Below, in pieces: positions 17,969-28,956 of a DNA stretch of 35,737 nt (position 1 is its first letter; the number at the start of each line of letters is the position of its first letter). The position numbers and the translations under genes are program-made. This stretch comes from an uncultured Gammaproteobacteria bacterium. Lineage in GTDB: Bacteria > Pseudomonadota > Gammaproteobacteria > Pseudomonadales > Pseudohongiellaceae. The notes under the pieces are model-generated. The model was not told the origin of the DNA, ran no database searches, and saw only the letters and a list, made by a program, of their open reading frames with translations. The stretch covers positions 1-35,737 of the forward strand of contig CAJXPR010000026.1 of assembly GCA_913058135.1 (NCBI GenBank). The letters are read 5' to 3'.

Positions 17969-18853
17969 ATGGCCAGAGCGATATGGAAAGGCGCAATAAG
18001 TTTCGGGCTGGTTCACATTCCGGTGTCGCTGGTCTCCGCGACCTCATCACAACGCATCAACTTTGACTGGCTGGATGAGCGCACCATGGATCCGGTGGGC
18101 TACAAACGCATCAACAAGACCACCGGCAAAGCCATTGGCCGCGAGCACATCGTCAAGGGCGTGGAGCACGAGAAGGGTCACTACGTCGTCATTGACGAGG
18201 ATGAGATCAAGGCCGCCCACCCCAAAGCCACACAGACCATCGATATCTTCGCGTTTGTCGAGCATGACAGCGTACCGTTGATCAATTTTAACAAGCCGTA
18301 TTTCCTCAGCCCGGTACGGCGTGGCGAAAAAGTCTATGCACTGCTGCGCGAAACGCTGAAAAAAACCGAACGCATCGCTCTGGCCTACGTTGTCATCAGA
18401 ACCCGGCAACGGCTGGCAGCGATCATGCCTCGCGATGCGGCTCTGGTGATGATGCTGCTGCGCTGGCCTGCCGAAGTGCGCAGCATTGAGACACTGGATT
18501 TGCACGAATCCGTCATTGATCCCGATCTCAGCGCCAAGGAGATTGACATGGCTGAACGTCTGGTCGCTGACATGACCACGGACTGGCAAGGCGATGAGTA
18601 CCGCAATACTTTTGATGACAATATTCTGGCCCTGGTTGATGAAAAAGCCAGGGCGGGCGAGATCAAGTCTGTACCTGAGGCTGAAGACACCGGTGAGCCA
18701 CGAAGAAGCGCGGATGTCATCGACCTGACTGAATTGCTGAAGCGCAGTCTGGCCGGCAACAAGGAATCGGCATCCGGCTCAGTCAAAGCCAAGGGAGACA
18801 AAAAAACCAAAAACAGCGGACGGAAGCCGCGCAAGCGCGCGTCAGGTAAATAG
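17969..18853 (+). CDS. ku: Non-homologous end joining protein Ku
   Basis: This 294-residue bacterial Ku starts MARAIWKGAISFGLVHIPV, the family signature, and carries the Ku beta-barrel core (about 1-230) ending before an Ala/Lys-rich tail (KAKGDKKTKNSGRKPRKRA) that probably contacts DNA or LigD. Ku homodimers ring broken DNA ends and recruit LigD. ATG 17969 has GGGAGG upstream; a longer in-frame start at 17921 lacks a site and would extend into the promoter. ligD follows after 15 bases in the same direction. In known bacteria Ku/LigD serve stationary-phase, desiccation or heat resistance, in line with the neighbouring stress genes. Confidence 0.97.
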   Translation: MARAIWKGAISFGLVHIPVSLVSATSSQRINFDWLDERTMDPVGYKRINKTTGKAIGREHIVKGVEHEKGHYVVIDEDEIKAAHPKATQTIDIFAFVEHDSVPLINFNKPYFLSPVRRGEKVYALLRETLKKTERIALAYVVIRTRQRLAAIMPRDAALVMMLLRWPAEVRSIETLDLHESVIDPDLSAKEIDMAERLVADMTTDWQGDEYRNTFDDNILALVDEKARAGEIKSVPEAEDTGEPRRSADVIDLTELLKRSLAGNKESASGSVKAKGDKKTKNSGRKPRKRASGK

Positions 18854-18868
18854 CATGGAGGCAGTACC

Positions 18869-21472
18869 ATGGCAGCTCGAGCCAGCGAATACCAACGCAA
18901 ACGAAATTTCGATATCACCTCGGAACCGCGCGACGATGTTGAGCAACGGGTCCATCGTGAGGACCCGAACGCGCTTATTTTTGTGGTGCAGAAACATCAC
19001 GCCAGCCGCCTGCATTATGACTTCCGGCTGGAGCTGAATGGCACGCTGAAAAGCTGGGCAGTGCCCAAAGGGCCGAGTCTGGATCCAGAGGTTAAACGCC
19101 TGGCAGTGCATGTTGAGGACCATCCGCTGAATTACGCCACCTTTGAAGGCGACATACCCAAGGGCGAGTATGGCGCTGGCCATGTCATCGTCTGGGACCA
19201 GGGCACCTGGAAACCCGAAGAAGATCCGGAAAAAGCCTATCGTCGCGGCAAACTTACATTTTCGCTGTCCGGCGAAAAACTCTCCGGTACCTGGAACCTG
19301 ATCCGCACACGCTTCAAGGACAGCAAACAGGATCAATGGCTGCTGATTAAGGATGACGATGAAGCCGCCCGCCCCACGTCGGACTATGACATCGTTGAGG
19401 CCGAGCCCGGCAGCGTCAAAACGTCAGACCCCGGCAATGGCCAAACCCGTGGAAATGGTAGACAGAAGACGCCCGAATCAAAGGCATCCGCATCAAAAGC
19501 ATCCGTCGCAAAAACAGCCGCACCAAAAGCACGTCTGCCGGCATCGCTCAAACCCCAACTGGCAACCCTGGTCACGCGTCCACCGGTCGGCAACTGGCTT
19601 TATGAAATCAAGTTTGACGGCTACCGTCTGCTGACCCGCGTCAGCGACGGCAAGGTGAAGCTGCTAACCCGAAACGGTCACGACTGGACCTCGAAATTGC
19701 CGGCCCAGGCTGAAGCCTTGCGCAAATTGCCGATCGATAACAGCTGGCTGGACGGCGAGATGGTCGTCCTGGACAAGGACGGACTGCCGGACTTCCAGGC
19801 ACTGCAAAATGCCCTGGACCACAAGCTCAGCCAGCGCATTGTCTACTACCTGTTTGATGCGCCATTTCTGAGCGGTCGCGATCTTCGTGACCAGCCGCTG
19901 GACGCACGCCGGCAGGAACTGGAAAAAGTCATGGCCGACAACCCACAAGACCTGCTGCGCTTTTCGGAGACCTTCGCCAGTGCCAGCTACAAAAACATTT
20001 ACGATAGCGCCTGTTCGATGTCTCTGGAAGGGGTCATCGGCAAGCGCGCCGACAGCGGCTACCGGTCTGGTCGCAGTGCGGACTGGATCAAGCTGAAATG
20101 TCTGCTACGCCAGGAGTTTGTCATCATCGGTTATACTGAGCCCAAGGGCAGCCGCGAAGGCTTTGGCGCCCTGTTGCTGGGTGTGCACACTGAACCGGGC
20201 AGCAAGGAAATCGCCTACTGTGGCAAGGTGGGCACCGGCTTCAACAACCGCAAACTGAAAGAAATCGCCGGGCAGTTGGGCAAACTGCAGCGTAAAACCA
20301 GACCCGCGCTGGTGCACACCGAAGAGCTACCGGCCGCGCGCGACATTCACTGGGTGCGGCCGACGCTGGTTTGCGAGGTGGAGTTTTCCCAGTGGACCCG
20401 CGCCAACATTATTCGCCACGCGGTGTTTGTTTCCCTGCGCGACGATAAACCGGCACAGGATATTGTTCGCGAAAAACCGGCCACCGCAAAAGACATCGCC
20501 AGCAAGACCAGCGACGCCGGTGGCACCAGCAAGACCGGTCGCGCCCGCCACAGCGGCAACACCGACAAAATCGCCTCCATCGCGATCAGCAGCCCGGAGC
20601 GCGTCATCGACAAGGACAGCGGCACCCGCAAAGTTGAACTGGCGGCGTTCTACGCGTCCATCGCCGAGTGGCTGCTGCCTCACATGGAAGCACGGCCGGT
20701 GTCGTTGCTACGCGCGCCCTCGGGCATAGCGGGACAGCAATTCTTCCAGAAACATGCGGAGAACCTGTCCATACCCAACATCAAACACCTTGACCCGGCC
20801 CTTGATCCCGGACATGACCGGCTGATGGAAATTGATTCGCTGAAGGCACTGGTAGGATCGGTGCAGATGGGCACGGTGGAGTATCACACCTGGAATGCCA
20901 CCACCGATCGCATCGAACATCCAGATCGTCTGGTGCTGGACCTGGACCCGGACCCCGCCCTGCCCTGGCAAGCCATGCTGGATGCTACCCGCCTGCTGCT
21001 GACCTTGCTTGATGAACTCGAGCTGGACGTCTATCTCAAAACCAGTGGCGGTAAAGGCATGCACGTGGTCATTCCGCTGGCCCGGCACCTGGACTGGGAC
21101 GAAGGCAAGGCCTTTGCCAAAGGCATCAGCCTGTTCATGGCCAGGCAGTTGCCTGATCATTTCGCCAGCAAGATGGGCCCGAAAAACCGTATCAACAAAA
21201 TTTTCATCGACTACCTGCGCAACAGTCGCGGGGCCAGCACGGTGGCGGCCTACTCGGTGCGCGCACGGCCGGGACTGCCGGTATCAGTGCCGATACGCCG
21301 GGACGAACTGGACAGTCTGGACAGCGCTGCGCAATGGCATATCGGTAACCTGTGGTCCCGGCTGGAGTCACTGCAGGCCGCCGGTGACGACCCCTGGCAG
21401 GGATACAATAATCGGCAGCGCGTCACCAAGCATATGTGGCATCAACTTGAACTGAAACCGCCCCGGCGCTAA
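18869..21472 (+). CDS. ligD: Multidomain ATP-dependent DNA ligase LigD
   Basis: This 867-residue LigD has the order 3'-phosphoesterase (about 1-160, with HHASRLHYDFRL), a Ser/Ala/Lys linker (about 180-225), ATP-dependent ligase (about 226-540, catalytic K248 in EIKFDGYR) and polymerase/primase (about 590-867, metal-binding DLDPDP near 691 and KTSGGKGMH). It processes and seals double-strand breaks with Ku. This order is that of Pseudomonas LigD and differs from the mycobacterial polymerase-first form. A second Lys/Ala/Thr linker (about 545-575) precedes the polymerase. ATG 18869 has GGAGG upstream. The stop overlaps the convergent exoD stop by four bases. Confidence 0.97.
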   Translation: MAARASEYQRKRNFDITSEPRDDVEQRVHREDPNALIFVVQKHHASRLHYDFRLELNGTLKSWAVPKGPSLDPEVKRLAVHVEDHPLNYATFEGDIPKGEYGAGHVIVWDQGTWKPEEDPEKAYRRGKLTFSLSGEKLSGTWNLIRTRFKDSKQDQWLLIKDDDEAARPTSDYDIVEAEPGSVKTSDPGNGQTRGNGRQKTPESKASASKASVAKTAAPKARLPASLKPQLATLVTRPPVGNWLYEIKFDGYRLLTRVSDGKVKLLTRNGHDWTSKLPAQAEALRKLPIDNSWLDGEMVVLDKDGLPDFQALQNALDHKLSQRIVYYLFDAPFLSGRDLRDQPLDARRQELEKVMADNPQDLLRFSETFASASYKNIYDSACSMSLEGVIGKRADSGYRSGRSADWIKLKCLLRQEFVIIGYTEPKGSREGFGALLLGVHTEPGSKEIAYCGKVGTGFNNRKLKEIAGQLGKLQRKTRPALVHTEELPAARDIHWVRPTLVCEVEFSQWTRANIIRHAVFVSLRDDKPAQDIVREKPATAKDIASKTSDAGGTSKTGRARHSGNTDKIASIAISSPERVIDKDSGTRKVELAAFYASIAEWLLPHMEARPVSLLRAPSGIAGQQFFQKHAENLSIPNIKHLDPALDPGHDRLMEIDSLKALVGSVQMGTVEYHTWNATTDRIEHPDRLVLDLDPDPALPWQAMLDATRLLLTLLDELELDVYLKTSGGKGMHVVIPLARHLDWDEGKAFAKGISLFMARQLPDHFASKMGPKNRINKIFIDYLRNSRGASTVAAYSVRARPGLPVSVPIRRDELDSLDSAAQWHIGNLWSRLESLQAAGDDPWQGYNNRQRVTKHMWHQLELKPPRR

Positions 21473-22077
21473 ATAAACGCGTAGACCAGCAAACCAACTA
21501 TCACGGCAGTACTGGCATACGCGATCAGCGCGACCAGTCCGTCACGCGACACCAGGGACACGCCAAAGGCCATGAACACCACACCCGCCGCAGAGGACGA
21601 AAACGGAATGAATTCCATCATCGGCATCAGTACGGCAATTAACAGACAAATGATGGCGATGACGTAGATGCTGGGTCCACATACCAGCGCATGCAACCGC
21701 GGCATGGTGATGCGGTCGACAAAACGGGCCGGTGGTTTAAGCCACTTAAGCGCAAACGTCAGTTTGTCGCCAGGCACCGTAACCCTGAGCAGACGGTCGG
21801 GCAGCCAGAAGTGCTTTCTGCCAACCAGCATCTGCAGCGTGACCAGCAGGATGACCGCCGCCACCGTGGTAGGAAACACCGGGATGCCACTTAGCGGGGA
21901 CGCTATCAGCATCCCGACCAGCATCAACAACGGCGCAAAGGAGCGTGTGCCCACGACCTCGAAAATCTGGCCGACACTGACCGTGTCCTCTGCTTCCTCG
22001 CCGAGTTCATCCAGGTGGTCCAGCAGCGCTTCCAGATGCGCAGACTCATGATCGGTGTTCGAGCCAGTTCGTTCCAT
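21469..22077 (-). CDS. exoD: ExoD-family membrane protein
   Basis: This 202-residue protein matches the ExoD family in length and layout: an acidic helical N-terminus (LLDHLDELGEEAEDTVSVGQIFEVVGTRSFAPLL), then about five membrane segments including GMLIASPLSGIPVFPTTVAAVILLV. ExoD was named from Rhizobium for a role in exopolysaccharide and alkali tolerance; its chemistry is unknown. ATG 22077 (MERTGSN) has GGAGC seven bases upstream. A frame opening at 22515 is much longer but runs through the katE promoter and N-terminus, so it is rejected. A sigma-70-like promoter lies at 22113-22142. It is divergent from katE. Confidence 0.85.
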   Translation of the reverse strand: MERTGSNTDHESAHLEALLDHLDELGEEAEDTVSVGQIFEVVGTRSFAPLLMLVGMLIASPLSGIPVFPTTVAAVILLVTLQMLVGRKHFWLPDRLLRVTVPGDKLTFALKWLKPPARFVDRITMPRLHALVCGPSIYVIAIICLLIAVLMPMMEFIPFSSSAAGVVFMAFGVSLVSRDGLVALIAYASTAVIVGLLVYAFI

Positions 22078-22103
22078 GTTGCGGCTCCACATTTTTGATA
22101 AAC

Positions 22104-22123
22104 GGGGATCAAATTGTATCCCC
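22104..22123. repeat. Inverted repeat GGGGAT-N8-ATCCCC over the exoD -10
   Basis: GGGGAT (22104-22109) and ATCCCC (22118-22123) form a 6-bp inverted repeat with an 8-base centre. It overlaps the candidate exoD -10 and lies in the exoD/katE divergent region, so it could be an operator. No known regulator consensus was recognised. Confidence 0.4.
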
Positions 22124-22142
22124 CCGCAGTGAGTGAGGACAA
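22113..22142 (-). promoter_or_regulatory. Candidate sigma-70 promoter of exoD
   Basis: On the minus strand TTGTCC (22142-22137), 18 bases, TACAAT (22118-22113). The -10 matches TATAAT at five of six bases and the -35 at four of six. The start would be about 30 bases before ATG 22077. Confidence 0.4.
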
Positions 22143-22181
22143 ATGCCGGACAACATGCCCGGTTTTTTGGCAACCAGCAGC

Positions 22182-22198
22182 CCGGACGACAGGTCCGG
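22182..22198 (+). other. Short hairpin in the katE leader
   Basis: CCGGAC and GTCCGG form a perfect 6-bp stem with a 5-base loop, ending about six bases before the AAGGAG ribosome binding site of katE. It may influence translation initiation or mRNA stability; this is inference. Confidence 0.35.
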
Positions 22199-22215
22199 CA
22201 CACAAGGAGACAGTA

Positions 22216-24357
<2,142 letters not shown>

Positions 24358-24372
24358 CTGAAGGCTTTAGCC

Positions 24373-25425
24373 ATGGCGTATCGCAAACCACTGATCGCTG
24401 TGCTGGTTGTGCTGGTTTTACTGATTGGCATCCGCCTGGCGCTGCCCTCTGTAACCAGGCACTACATCAACAACAGTCTGGCAGATATGGGCGATTATCG
24501 CGGCCATGTCAGTGACGTTGACCTGGCTCTGTGGCGAGGCGCCTATGTGCTGAAGGAGCTGGACGTAGTCAAGATAGAAGACGAGGTGCCAGTGCCTTTT
24601 TTCCGGGTCACGGCGATTGATCTGTCGGTGAACTGGCCGGCATTGCTGAACGGTGCCATCGTCGCCACAGTGGCGTTTTCCCGGCCCGAACTGCACTTTG
24701 TCGACACGCCGTCTGATGTTGCCCAGGCCGGCACCGGCACTGACTGGCGCGACGCCCTGCAGCAGCTGCTGCCAATCCGCATTGACCGGCTGGAAATTGT
24801 GCAGGGACAATTGCATTTTCACAATTTCCAGTCGCAACCACCGGTGCATCTGGTACTGAATGAGTTGAACGGTCAGTTTACCAACCTCAGTAACGCTGAC
24901 CGCAGTGAGGGGGAGGTTCGCGCCGATTATTCACTGGAGGGCCGGGTGCTGGACAGCGCCAGCGCAAGTGCGCAGGGTTACCTGGACCCGCTGGGGGATT
25001 TCCGCAACTTTGAGTTGGACCTTCGTGTTACGGGCGTGGATTTGACGCGGATCACAGATTTTACGGAAGCCTACGGCAACTTCGACATTGAATCCGGCGA
25101 AGGGGACTTTTTTATGGAGCTACAGGCCGATGACGGACAGCTGTCCGGTTATGCCAGGCCGGTGCTGGACAATGTTGCGATACTTGACCTGTCAGAGGAC
25201 GCCGACGAAGGTCTGCTGAGCGCTGCCTGGGAAGCACTGGTCGCCGCACTGGGCCAGATCTTTCGTAATCAGCCCGAAGACCGGATTGCCTCAGATATTG
25301 ACATCAGCGGCAGCCTTGACGACCAGGACGTCAGCGCCTGGCAGGCATTTGTTTCCATCTTGCGCAATGCTTTTGTGGAAGCCTATGAGGCAGGTTTCCG
25401 TCAGCAGGAGGACGGCACAGAGTGA
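24373..25425 (+). CDS. DUF748 domain protein (AsmA-like, membrane anchored)
   Basis: This 350-residue protein has one N-terminal membrane anchor (about 5-25, LIAVLVVLVLLIGIRLAL) and then a periplasmic repeat-beta region. The stretch DVDLALWRGAYVLKELDVVK and NWPALLNGAIVATVAFSRPELHFVD is typical of DUF748/AsmA-like proteins, which are suspected to act in lipid or envelope homeostasis. It lies 15 bases after katE with AAGG upstream, so the two are likely one transcript. The family usually has longer proteins; this is a short member. The stop codon overlaps the first base of the downstream DUF892 promoter -35. Confidence 0.75.
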   Translation: MAYRKPLIAVLVVLVLLIGIRLALPSVTRHYINNSLADMGDYRGHVSDVDLALWRGAYVLKELDVVKIEDEVPVPFFRVTAIDLSVNWPALLNGAIVATVAFSRPELHFVDTPSDVAQAGTGTDWRDALQQLLPIRIDRLEIVQGQLHFHNFQSQPPVHLVLNELNGQFTNLSNADRSEGEVRADYSLEGRVLDSASASAQGYLDPLGDFRNFELDLRVTGVDLTRITDFTEAYGNFDIESGEGDFFMELQADDGQLSGYARPVLDNVAILDLSEDADEGLLSAAWEALVAALGQIFRNQPEDRIASDIDISGSLDDQDVSAWQAFVSILRNAFVEAYEAGFRQQEDGTE

Positions 25426-25450
25426 ACCTTTGCGGCTGACTGTGGTCAAC
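25424..25450 (+). promoter_or_regulatory. Candidate ECF sigma (RpoE/AlgU-like) promoter of the DUF892 operon
   Basis: GAACCT (25424-25429), exactly 16 bases, then TCAAC (25446-25450). It starts inside the DUF748 stop codon. The predicted transcript start is about 32 bases before ATG 25489. Confidence 0.5.
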
Positions 25451-25488
25451 ATTTTTACGATATTTCCCAAAAGGACGAAGGTGAAACT

Positions 25489-25998
25489 ATGGATGATATC
25501 AAGGAAATCATACTCGACTGGTTACGTGACGCGCATGCGATGGAGCAACAGGCCGAGAGCATGCTCTCGTCGTTCTCCGACAGGCTTGAACACTACCCCG
25601 AGCTCAAGCAACTGATCGATACCCAGGTCATCAGGACCCGGAGCCAGCAGGACCTGCTCAAGGATCACATCGAAAAGTGCGGCGGCAGTGTCTCGGCAAT
25701 CAAAGATCTTGGCGCCAAAGTCATGGGCTTTGCGCAATCGGCCAGCGGCATTCTGGTGGGTGACGAAGTAGTCAAGGGTGCCATGAGCATCTATGTGTTT
25801 CAGCAAATGAAAATCGCCTCCTATACCGTACTGAAGGCCGCCGCAGGGGCCATTGACGATCCCGCGACCATCACCCTTTGTGACGAGTTCCTGCCCGCTG
25901 AAATTGACATGGCACAGTGGCTGCACGAGCATCTGCCGGCGATCACCGGTGAATTCATTGCGCGTACGGCCAACGCGGAAGACACCGCGAAACACTAA
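25489..25998 (+). CDS. Ferritin-like DUF892 family protein (YciE/YciF-like)
   Basis: This 169-residue all-helical protein starts MDDIKEIILDWLRDAHAMEQQAE, matching the DUF892/YciF pattern of a ferritin-like four-helix bundle with Glu/His metal ligands (EQQAE, DHIEKCGG, YVFQQMKIASY, LPAEIDMAQWLHEH). YciE/YciF are stress-induced; a metal-binding or oxygen-handling role is inferred from the fold. ATG 25489 has AAGGACGAAGGTG upstream. It heads a four-gene unit with CBS, the large fusion and the Cys-rich protein, behind an RpoE-like promoter. Confidence 0.9.
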   Translation: MDDIKEIILDWLRDAHAMEQQAESMLSSFSDRLEHYPELKQLIDTQVIRTRSQQDLLKDHIEKCGGSVSAIKDLGAKVMGFAQSASGILVGDEVVKGAMSIYVFQQMKIASYTVLKAAAGAIDDPATITLCDEFLPAEIDMAQWLHEHLPAITGEFIARTANAEDTAKH

Positions 25999-26031
25999 CC
26001 ACGCAGTGTGAAACACGCAAAGGAGTTTATT

Positions 26032-26454
26032 ATGCAGGTACAACAGGTCATGACCAGAAACGTTGAGTACATTCCATCTGACACTTCTCTGGCTAATGCC
26101 GCCATGAAAATGCGGGACGCCGATATCGGCTTCCTGCCCATAGGCAATTCTGATGAGGACAAACTGCAGGGCGTGATTACCGACCGTGATATCGTCGTGC
26201 GCGCAATTGCTACCGGCCAGGATCCTCAGCAAACGACAGTCAGCGAGGCAAAGACAGACAAGGTACTGTATTGCTTTGAAGAAGACAGTGTCGAGGAGGC
26301 TGCCGACAGCATGCGTAAACAACAGGTTTACCGCCTCATTGTGCTGAACAACAGAGATGAAAAGCGTCTGGCTGGTATCGTTAGTCTGGGAGACGTAGTG
26401 CGTCACGACAAGGAGGAACTCGCGGGCGAAACGGCCCGAGGTATCACCAGTTGA
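26032..26454 (+). CDS. CBS-domain pair protein
   Basis: This 140-residue protein consists of two CBS domains (about 1-70 and 75-135), with MQVQQVMTRNVEYIPSDTSLANAAMKM and VLYCFEEDSVEEAADSMRKQQVYRLIVLN marking each. CBS pairs bind adenosine nucleotides and regulate partner proteins. ATG 26032 has AAAGGAG upstream; a longer frame at 26008 begins before that site. The stop overlaps the next start (TTGA), so it is translationally coupled to the large SDR/SPW/VKOR fusion and may sense energy state for it; this is inference. Confidence 0.93.
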   Translation: MQVQQVMTRNVEYIPSDTSLANAAMKMRDADIGFLPIGNSDEDKLQGVITDRDIVVRAIATGQDPQQTTVSEAKTDKVLYCFEEDSVEEAADSMRKQQVYRLIVLNNRDEKRLAGIVSLGDVVRHDKEELAGETARGITS

Positions 26455-28913
26455 CGGACGGCAATAGACTCATTGTGCTGGTGACCGGCGCCGGTGGCAA
26501 CATCGGCACGGCGCTGGCCAAAGAACTACGCCGCGATTTTGAGGTTGTGGGCCTGGACCGCGACGCAGCCGATGACACGCTGGTTGCCGACCTGACTTCC
26601 ATGGATTCGCTAACCCTGGCGTTTCGTGATTTCCGTGAACGCTACGGAGGCCGGATAGCGGCCGTCATTCACCTGGCTGCCTATTTCGACTTTACCGGTG
26701 ACAAGTCTCCCCTTTACGACAAAGTCAACGTCAAGGGTACCCGGAACCTGCTGACAGCACTGGCGGACTTCGACGTCGAACGTTTCATCTATTCGGGGAC
26801 CATGCTGGTCCACGAGGCAGCAGCGCCCGGCGAACGCATCAGCGAAAACACCCCAGTGGCACCGAAGTGGGCATACCCGCAATCCAAGGCGGAAACCGAA
26901 GACACCATCCGCAAGCATCGCGGCAAGATACCCTGCACCTTTTTACACCTGGCCGGCATGTACAACGAAGACAGCGCCGTGCCCACTCTCACGCACCAGA
27001 TGGCCCGTATTTACGAACGCGACATGAAAGCCCATCTTTATGCAGGCGATATGAACGCCGGTCAGTCATTTATTCACCAGGATGACATGAACAAGCTGTT
27101 CCGGCGCTGCATCGAGCGCCGCCACGAGTTGCCCGATGAGTGCACCATCCTTGCCGGCGAACCCGATGTGCTCAGCTACCGTGACCTGCAGGAATTATTG
27201 GGGCGTCTGATTCACGGCGAAGAAACCTGGCGCACCATCAATGTACCGGAACCGCTCGCCAAGGCCGGCGCCTGGGTCCAGGAGAAATCCGAACCCGTGG
27301 TACCTGACGCTATTGATCATGGCGAAAAGCCGTTTATCCGTCCCTTCCTGATTGACCTGGCTTCGGATCACTATGCGCTCGACATCAGCCGAGCTGAACG
27401 GCTGCTGGACTGGCAGCCAACGCATTTTATTGGCGACGAGTTGCCAGCAATGGTGCGCAACCTCAAGAAAGACCCGGTCGCCTGGTACCAGGCCAATGGC
27501 ATCCGACCGCCAGACTGGATGTCGGAAGCTGACGAGGTGACCGGGAAGCCGGACGCGTTGCGCGAACGCCATGAAACCTGGTACCGGCAGGAATATGCCC
27601 GCAACCTGTGGGGTCCTTTTTTCAATATCGGCCTGGGCTTCTGGCTGATTGCTTCGGTGCCGCGTCTGGCCTATGAATCGCAGGCCATGGTGGTCAGCGA
27701 CATGGTCGCTGGTGCCCTGATTGTTGTGCTGTCACTGCTCTCATTGTCCTGGCGTCTGCCCGTGGCCCGCTGGGCCACTGCTGCGGTGGGGTTCTGGGTG
27801 ATGTCAGCGCCACTGGTGTTCTGGGCACCGTCCACCGCCGCCTATCTCAACGGTACCCTGATCGGCTGTCTGGTGATCGCCTTTTCGGTGTTGTTGCGAC
27901 CCGCGCCCGGGGTCTCTCCGGTGGCGGTCATGACCGGACCGGACATACCGCCGCAGTGGTCGTATTCACCTTCAAGCTGGTTTCAGCGCCTGCCTATTAT
28001 CGTGCTGGCGTTTGTCGGCTTTTTTATTTCCGCCTACATGGCCGCCTATCAGCTGGGCCACGTGTCCGACATCTGGGAACCTTTTTTTGCCGGCGACATT
28101 GCCGGTGATGGCAAAAACGGCACGGCGGAGATTATTACCTCCTCCGTTTCTGAAGCCTGGCCGGTACCCGATGCCGGCGCCGGCGCGCTGGTGTACCTGC
28201 TGGAAATCTTGGTCGGCGTTGCCGGCTCGACCCGACGCTGGCGCACCATGCCCTGGCTGGTCATGCTGTTCGGGTTTCTGATCGTGCCCATGGGGGTGGT
28301 CTCCATCACCTTCATCATCATCCAGCCGCTTATACTGAACACCTGGTGCACACTGTGTCTGATCGCGGCCTGTGCGATGCTACTGCAGATTCCGTTCTCT
28401 CTGGACGAACTGGTGGCCACCGGCCAGTTCCTGAAACGGCGTCATCAGCAGGGTCAGTCTCTGCTGCGGGTATTTTTTGTCGGTGATACCGACGAGGACG
28501 ATGGTCGCAAGCACGAAGACGATTTTCAGCAGCCTCCACTTTTGGTTCTCAAGGACATCAGCAGCGGTGGTGTGCGATTGTGCTGGGGCCTGATCACCTG
28601 CATGGCCATCGGCGTATGGCTGATGTTTTCCCGGATTCTGTTGGGCGTTGAAGGCAACATGGCGAATGCCCATCACCTGATCGGCGCACTGGTCGTGACG
28701 GTCTCGGTATCAGCACTGGCTGAGGTGGGCCGCGCACTGCGTTTCATCAATATCATGCTGGCGTTGGCACTGGTCATCTGCGCCTTTGTGCTGAGCGCGA
28801 GCTTGCCGGCCAAAGTGGCAACGGTCGTCGTAGCGCTGGCCATCATGGCAGCCAGCATCCCGCGTGGCCCGGTCGCAGATCATTACGGCAAATGGTCACG
28901 TCTTATTGTTTAA
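26451..28913 (+). CDS. SDR epimerase fused to SPW-repeat and VKOR-like membrane domains
   Basis: This 820-residue fusion opens with an extended SDR/epimerase domain (about 1-340; TGAGGNIGTALAKEL at 12-26, AYPQSK as the YxxxK pair). It continues into membrane segments with SPW-type helices (WRLPVARWATAAVGFWVMSAPLVFW) and a VKOR-like unit (about 510-650) with the CxxC pair C633/C636 in NTWCTLC, and a final SPW-like helix set (about 710-810). The VKOR part lacks the usual loop cysteines. VKOR-like proteins generate disulfide bonds in the periplasm; the linked SDR substrate is unknown. TTG 26451 overlaps the CBS stop (TTGA); GAGG lies about 12 bases upstream. Confidence 0.8.
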   Translation: MTDGNRLIVLVTGAGGNIGTALAKELRRDFEVVGLDRDAADDTLVADLTSMDSLTLAFRDFRERYGGRIAAVIHLAAYFDFTGDKSPLYDKVNVKGTRNLLTALADFDVERFIYSGTMLVHEAAAPGERISENTPVAPKWAYPQSKAETEDTIRKHRGKIPCTFLHLAGMYNEDSAVPTLTHQMARIYERDMKAHLYAGDMNAGQSFIHQDDMNKLFRRCIERRHELPDECTILAGEPDVLSYRDLQELLGRLIHGEETWRTINVPEPLAKAGAWVQEKSEPVVPDAIDHGEKPFIRPFLIDLASDHYALDISRAERLLDWQPTHFIGDELPAMVRNLKKDPVAWYQANGIRPPDWMSEADEVTGKPDALRERHETWYRQEYARNLWGPFFNIGLGFWLIASVPRLAYESQAMVVSDMVAGALIVVLSLLSLSWRLPVARWATAAVGFWVMSAPLVFWAPSTAAYLNGTLIGCLVIAFSVLLRPAPGVSPVAVMTGPDIPPQWSYSPSSWFQRLPIIVLAFVGFFISAYMAAYQLGHVSDIWEPFFAGDIAGDGKNGTAEIITSSVSEAWPVPDAGAGALVYLLEILVGVAGSTRRWRTMPWLVMLFGFLIVPMGVVSITFIIIQPLILNTWCTLCLIAACAMLLQIPFSLDELVATGQFLKRRHQQGQSLLRVFFVGDTDEDDGRKHEDDFQQPPLLVLKDISSGGVRLCWGLITCMAIGVWLMFSRILLGVEGNMANAHHLIGALVVTVSVSALAEVGRALRFINIMLALALVICAFVLSASLPAKVATVVVALAIMAASIPRGPVADHYGKWSRLIV

Positions 28914-28956
28914 TCTTTTTATTCTTTAGCAAATTGGTTCAGCAAGGAGCAACATC

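Noticed and set aside
25522-26406. 294-residue minus-strand frame
   Set aside because: Antisense to the DUF892 and CBS genes, which are clearly real.
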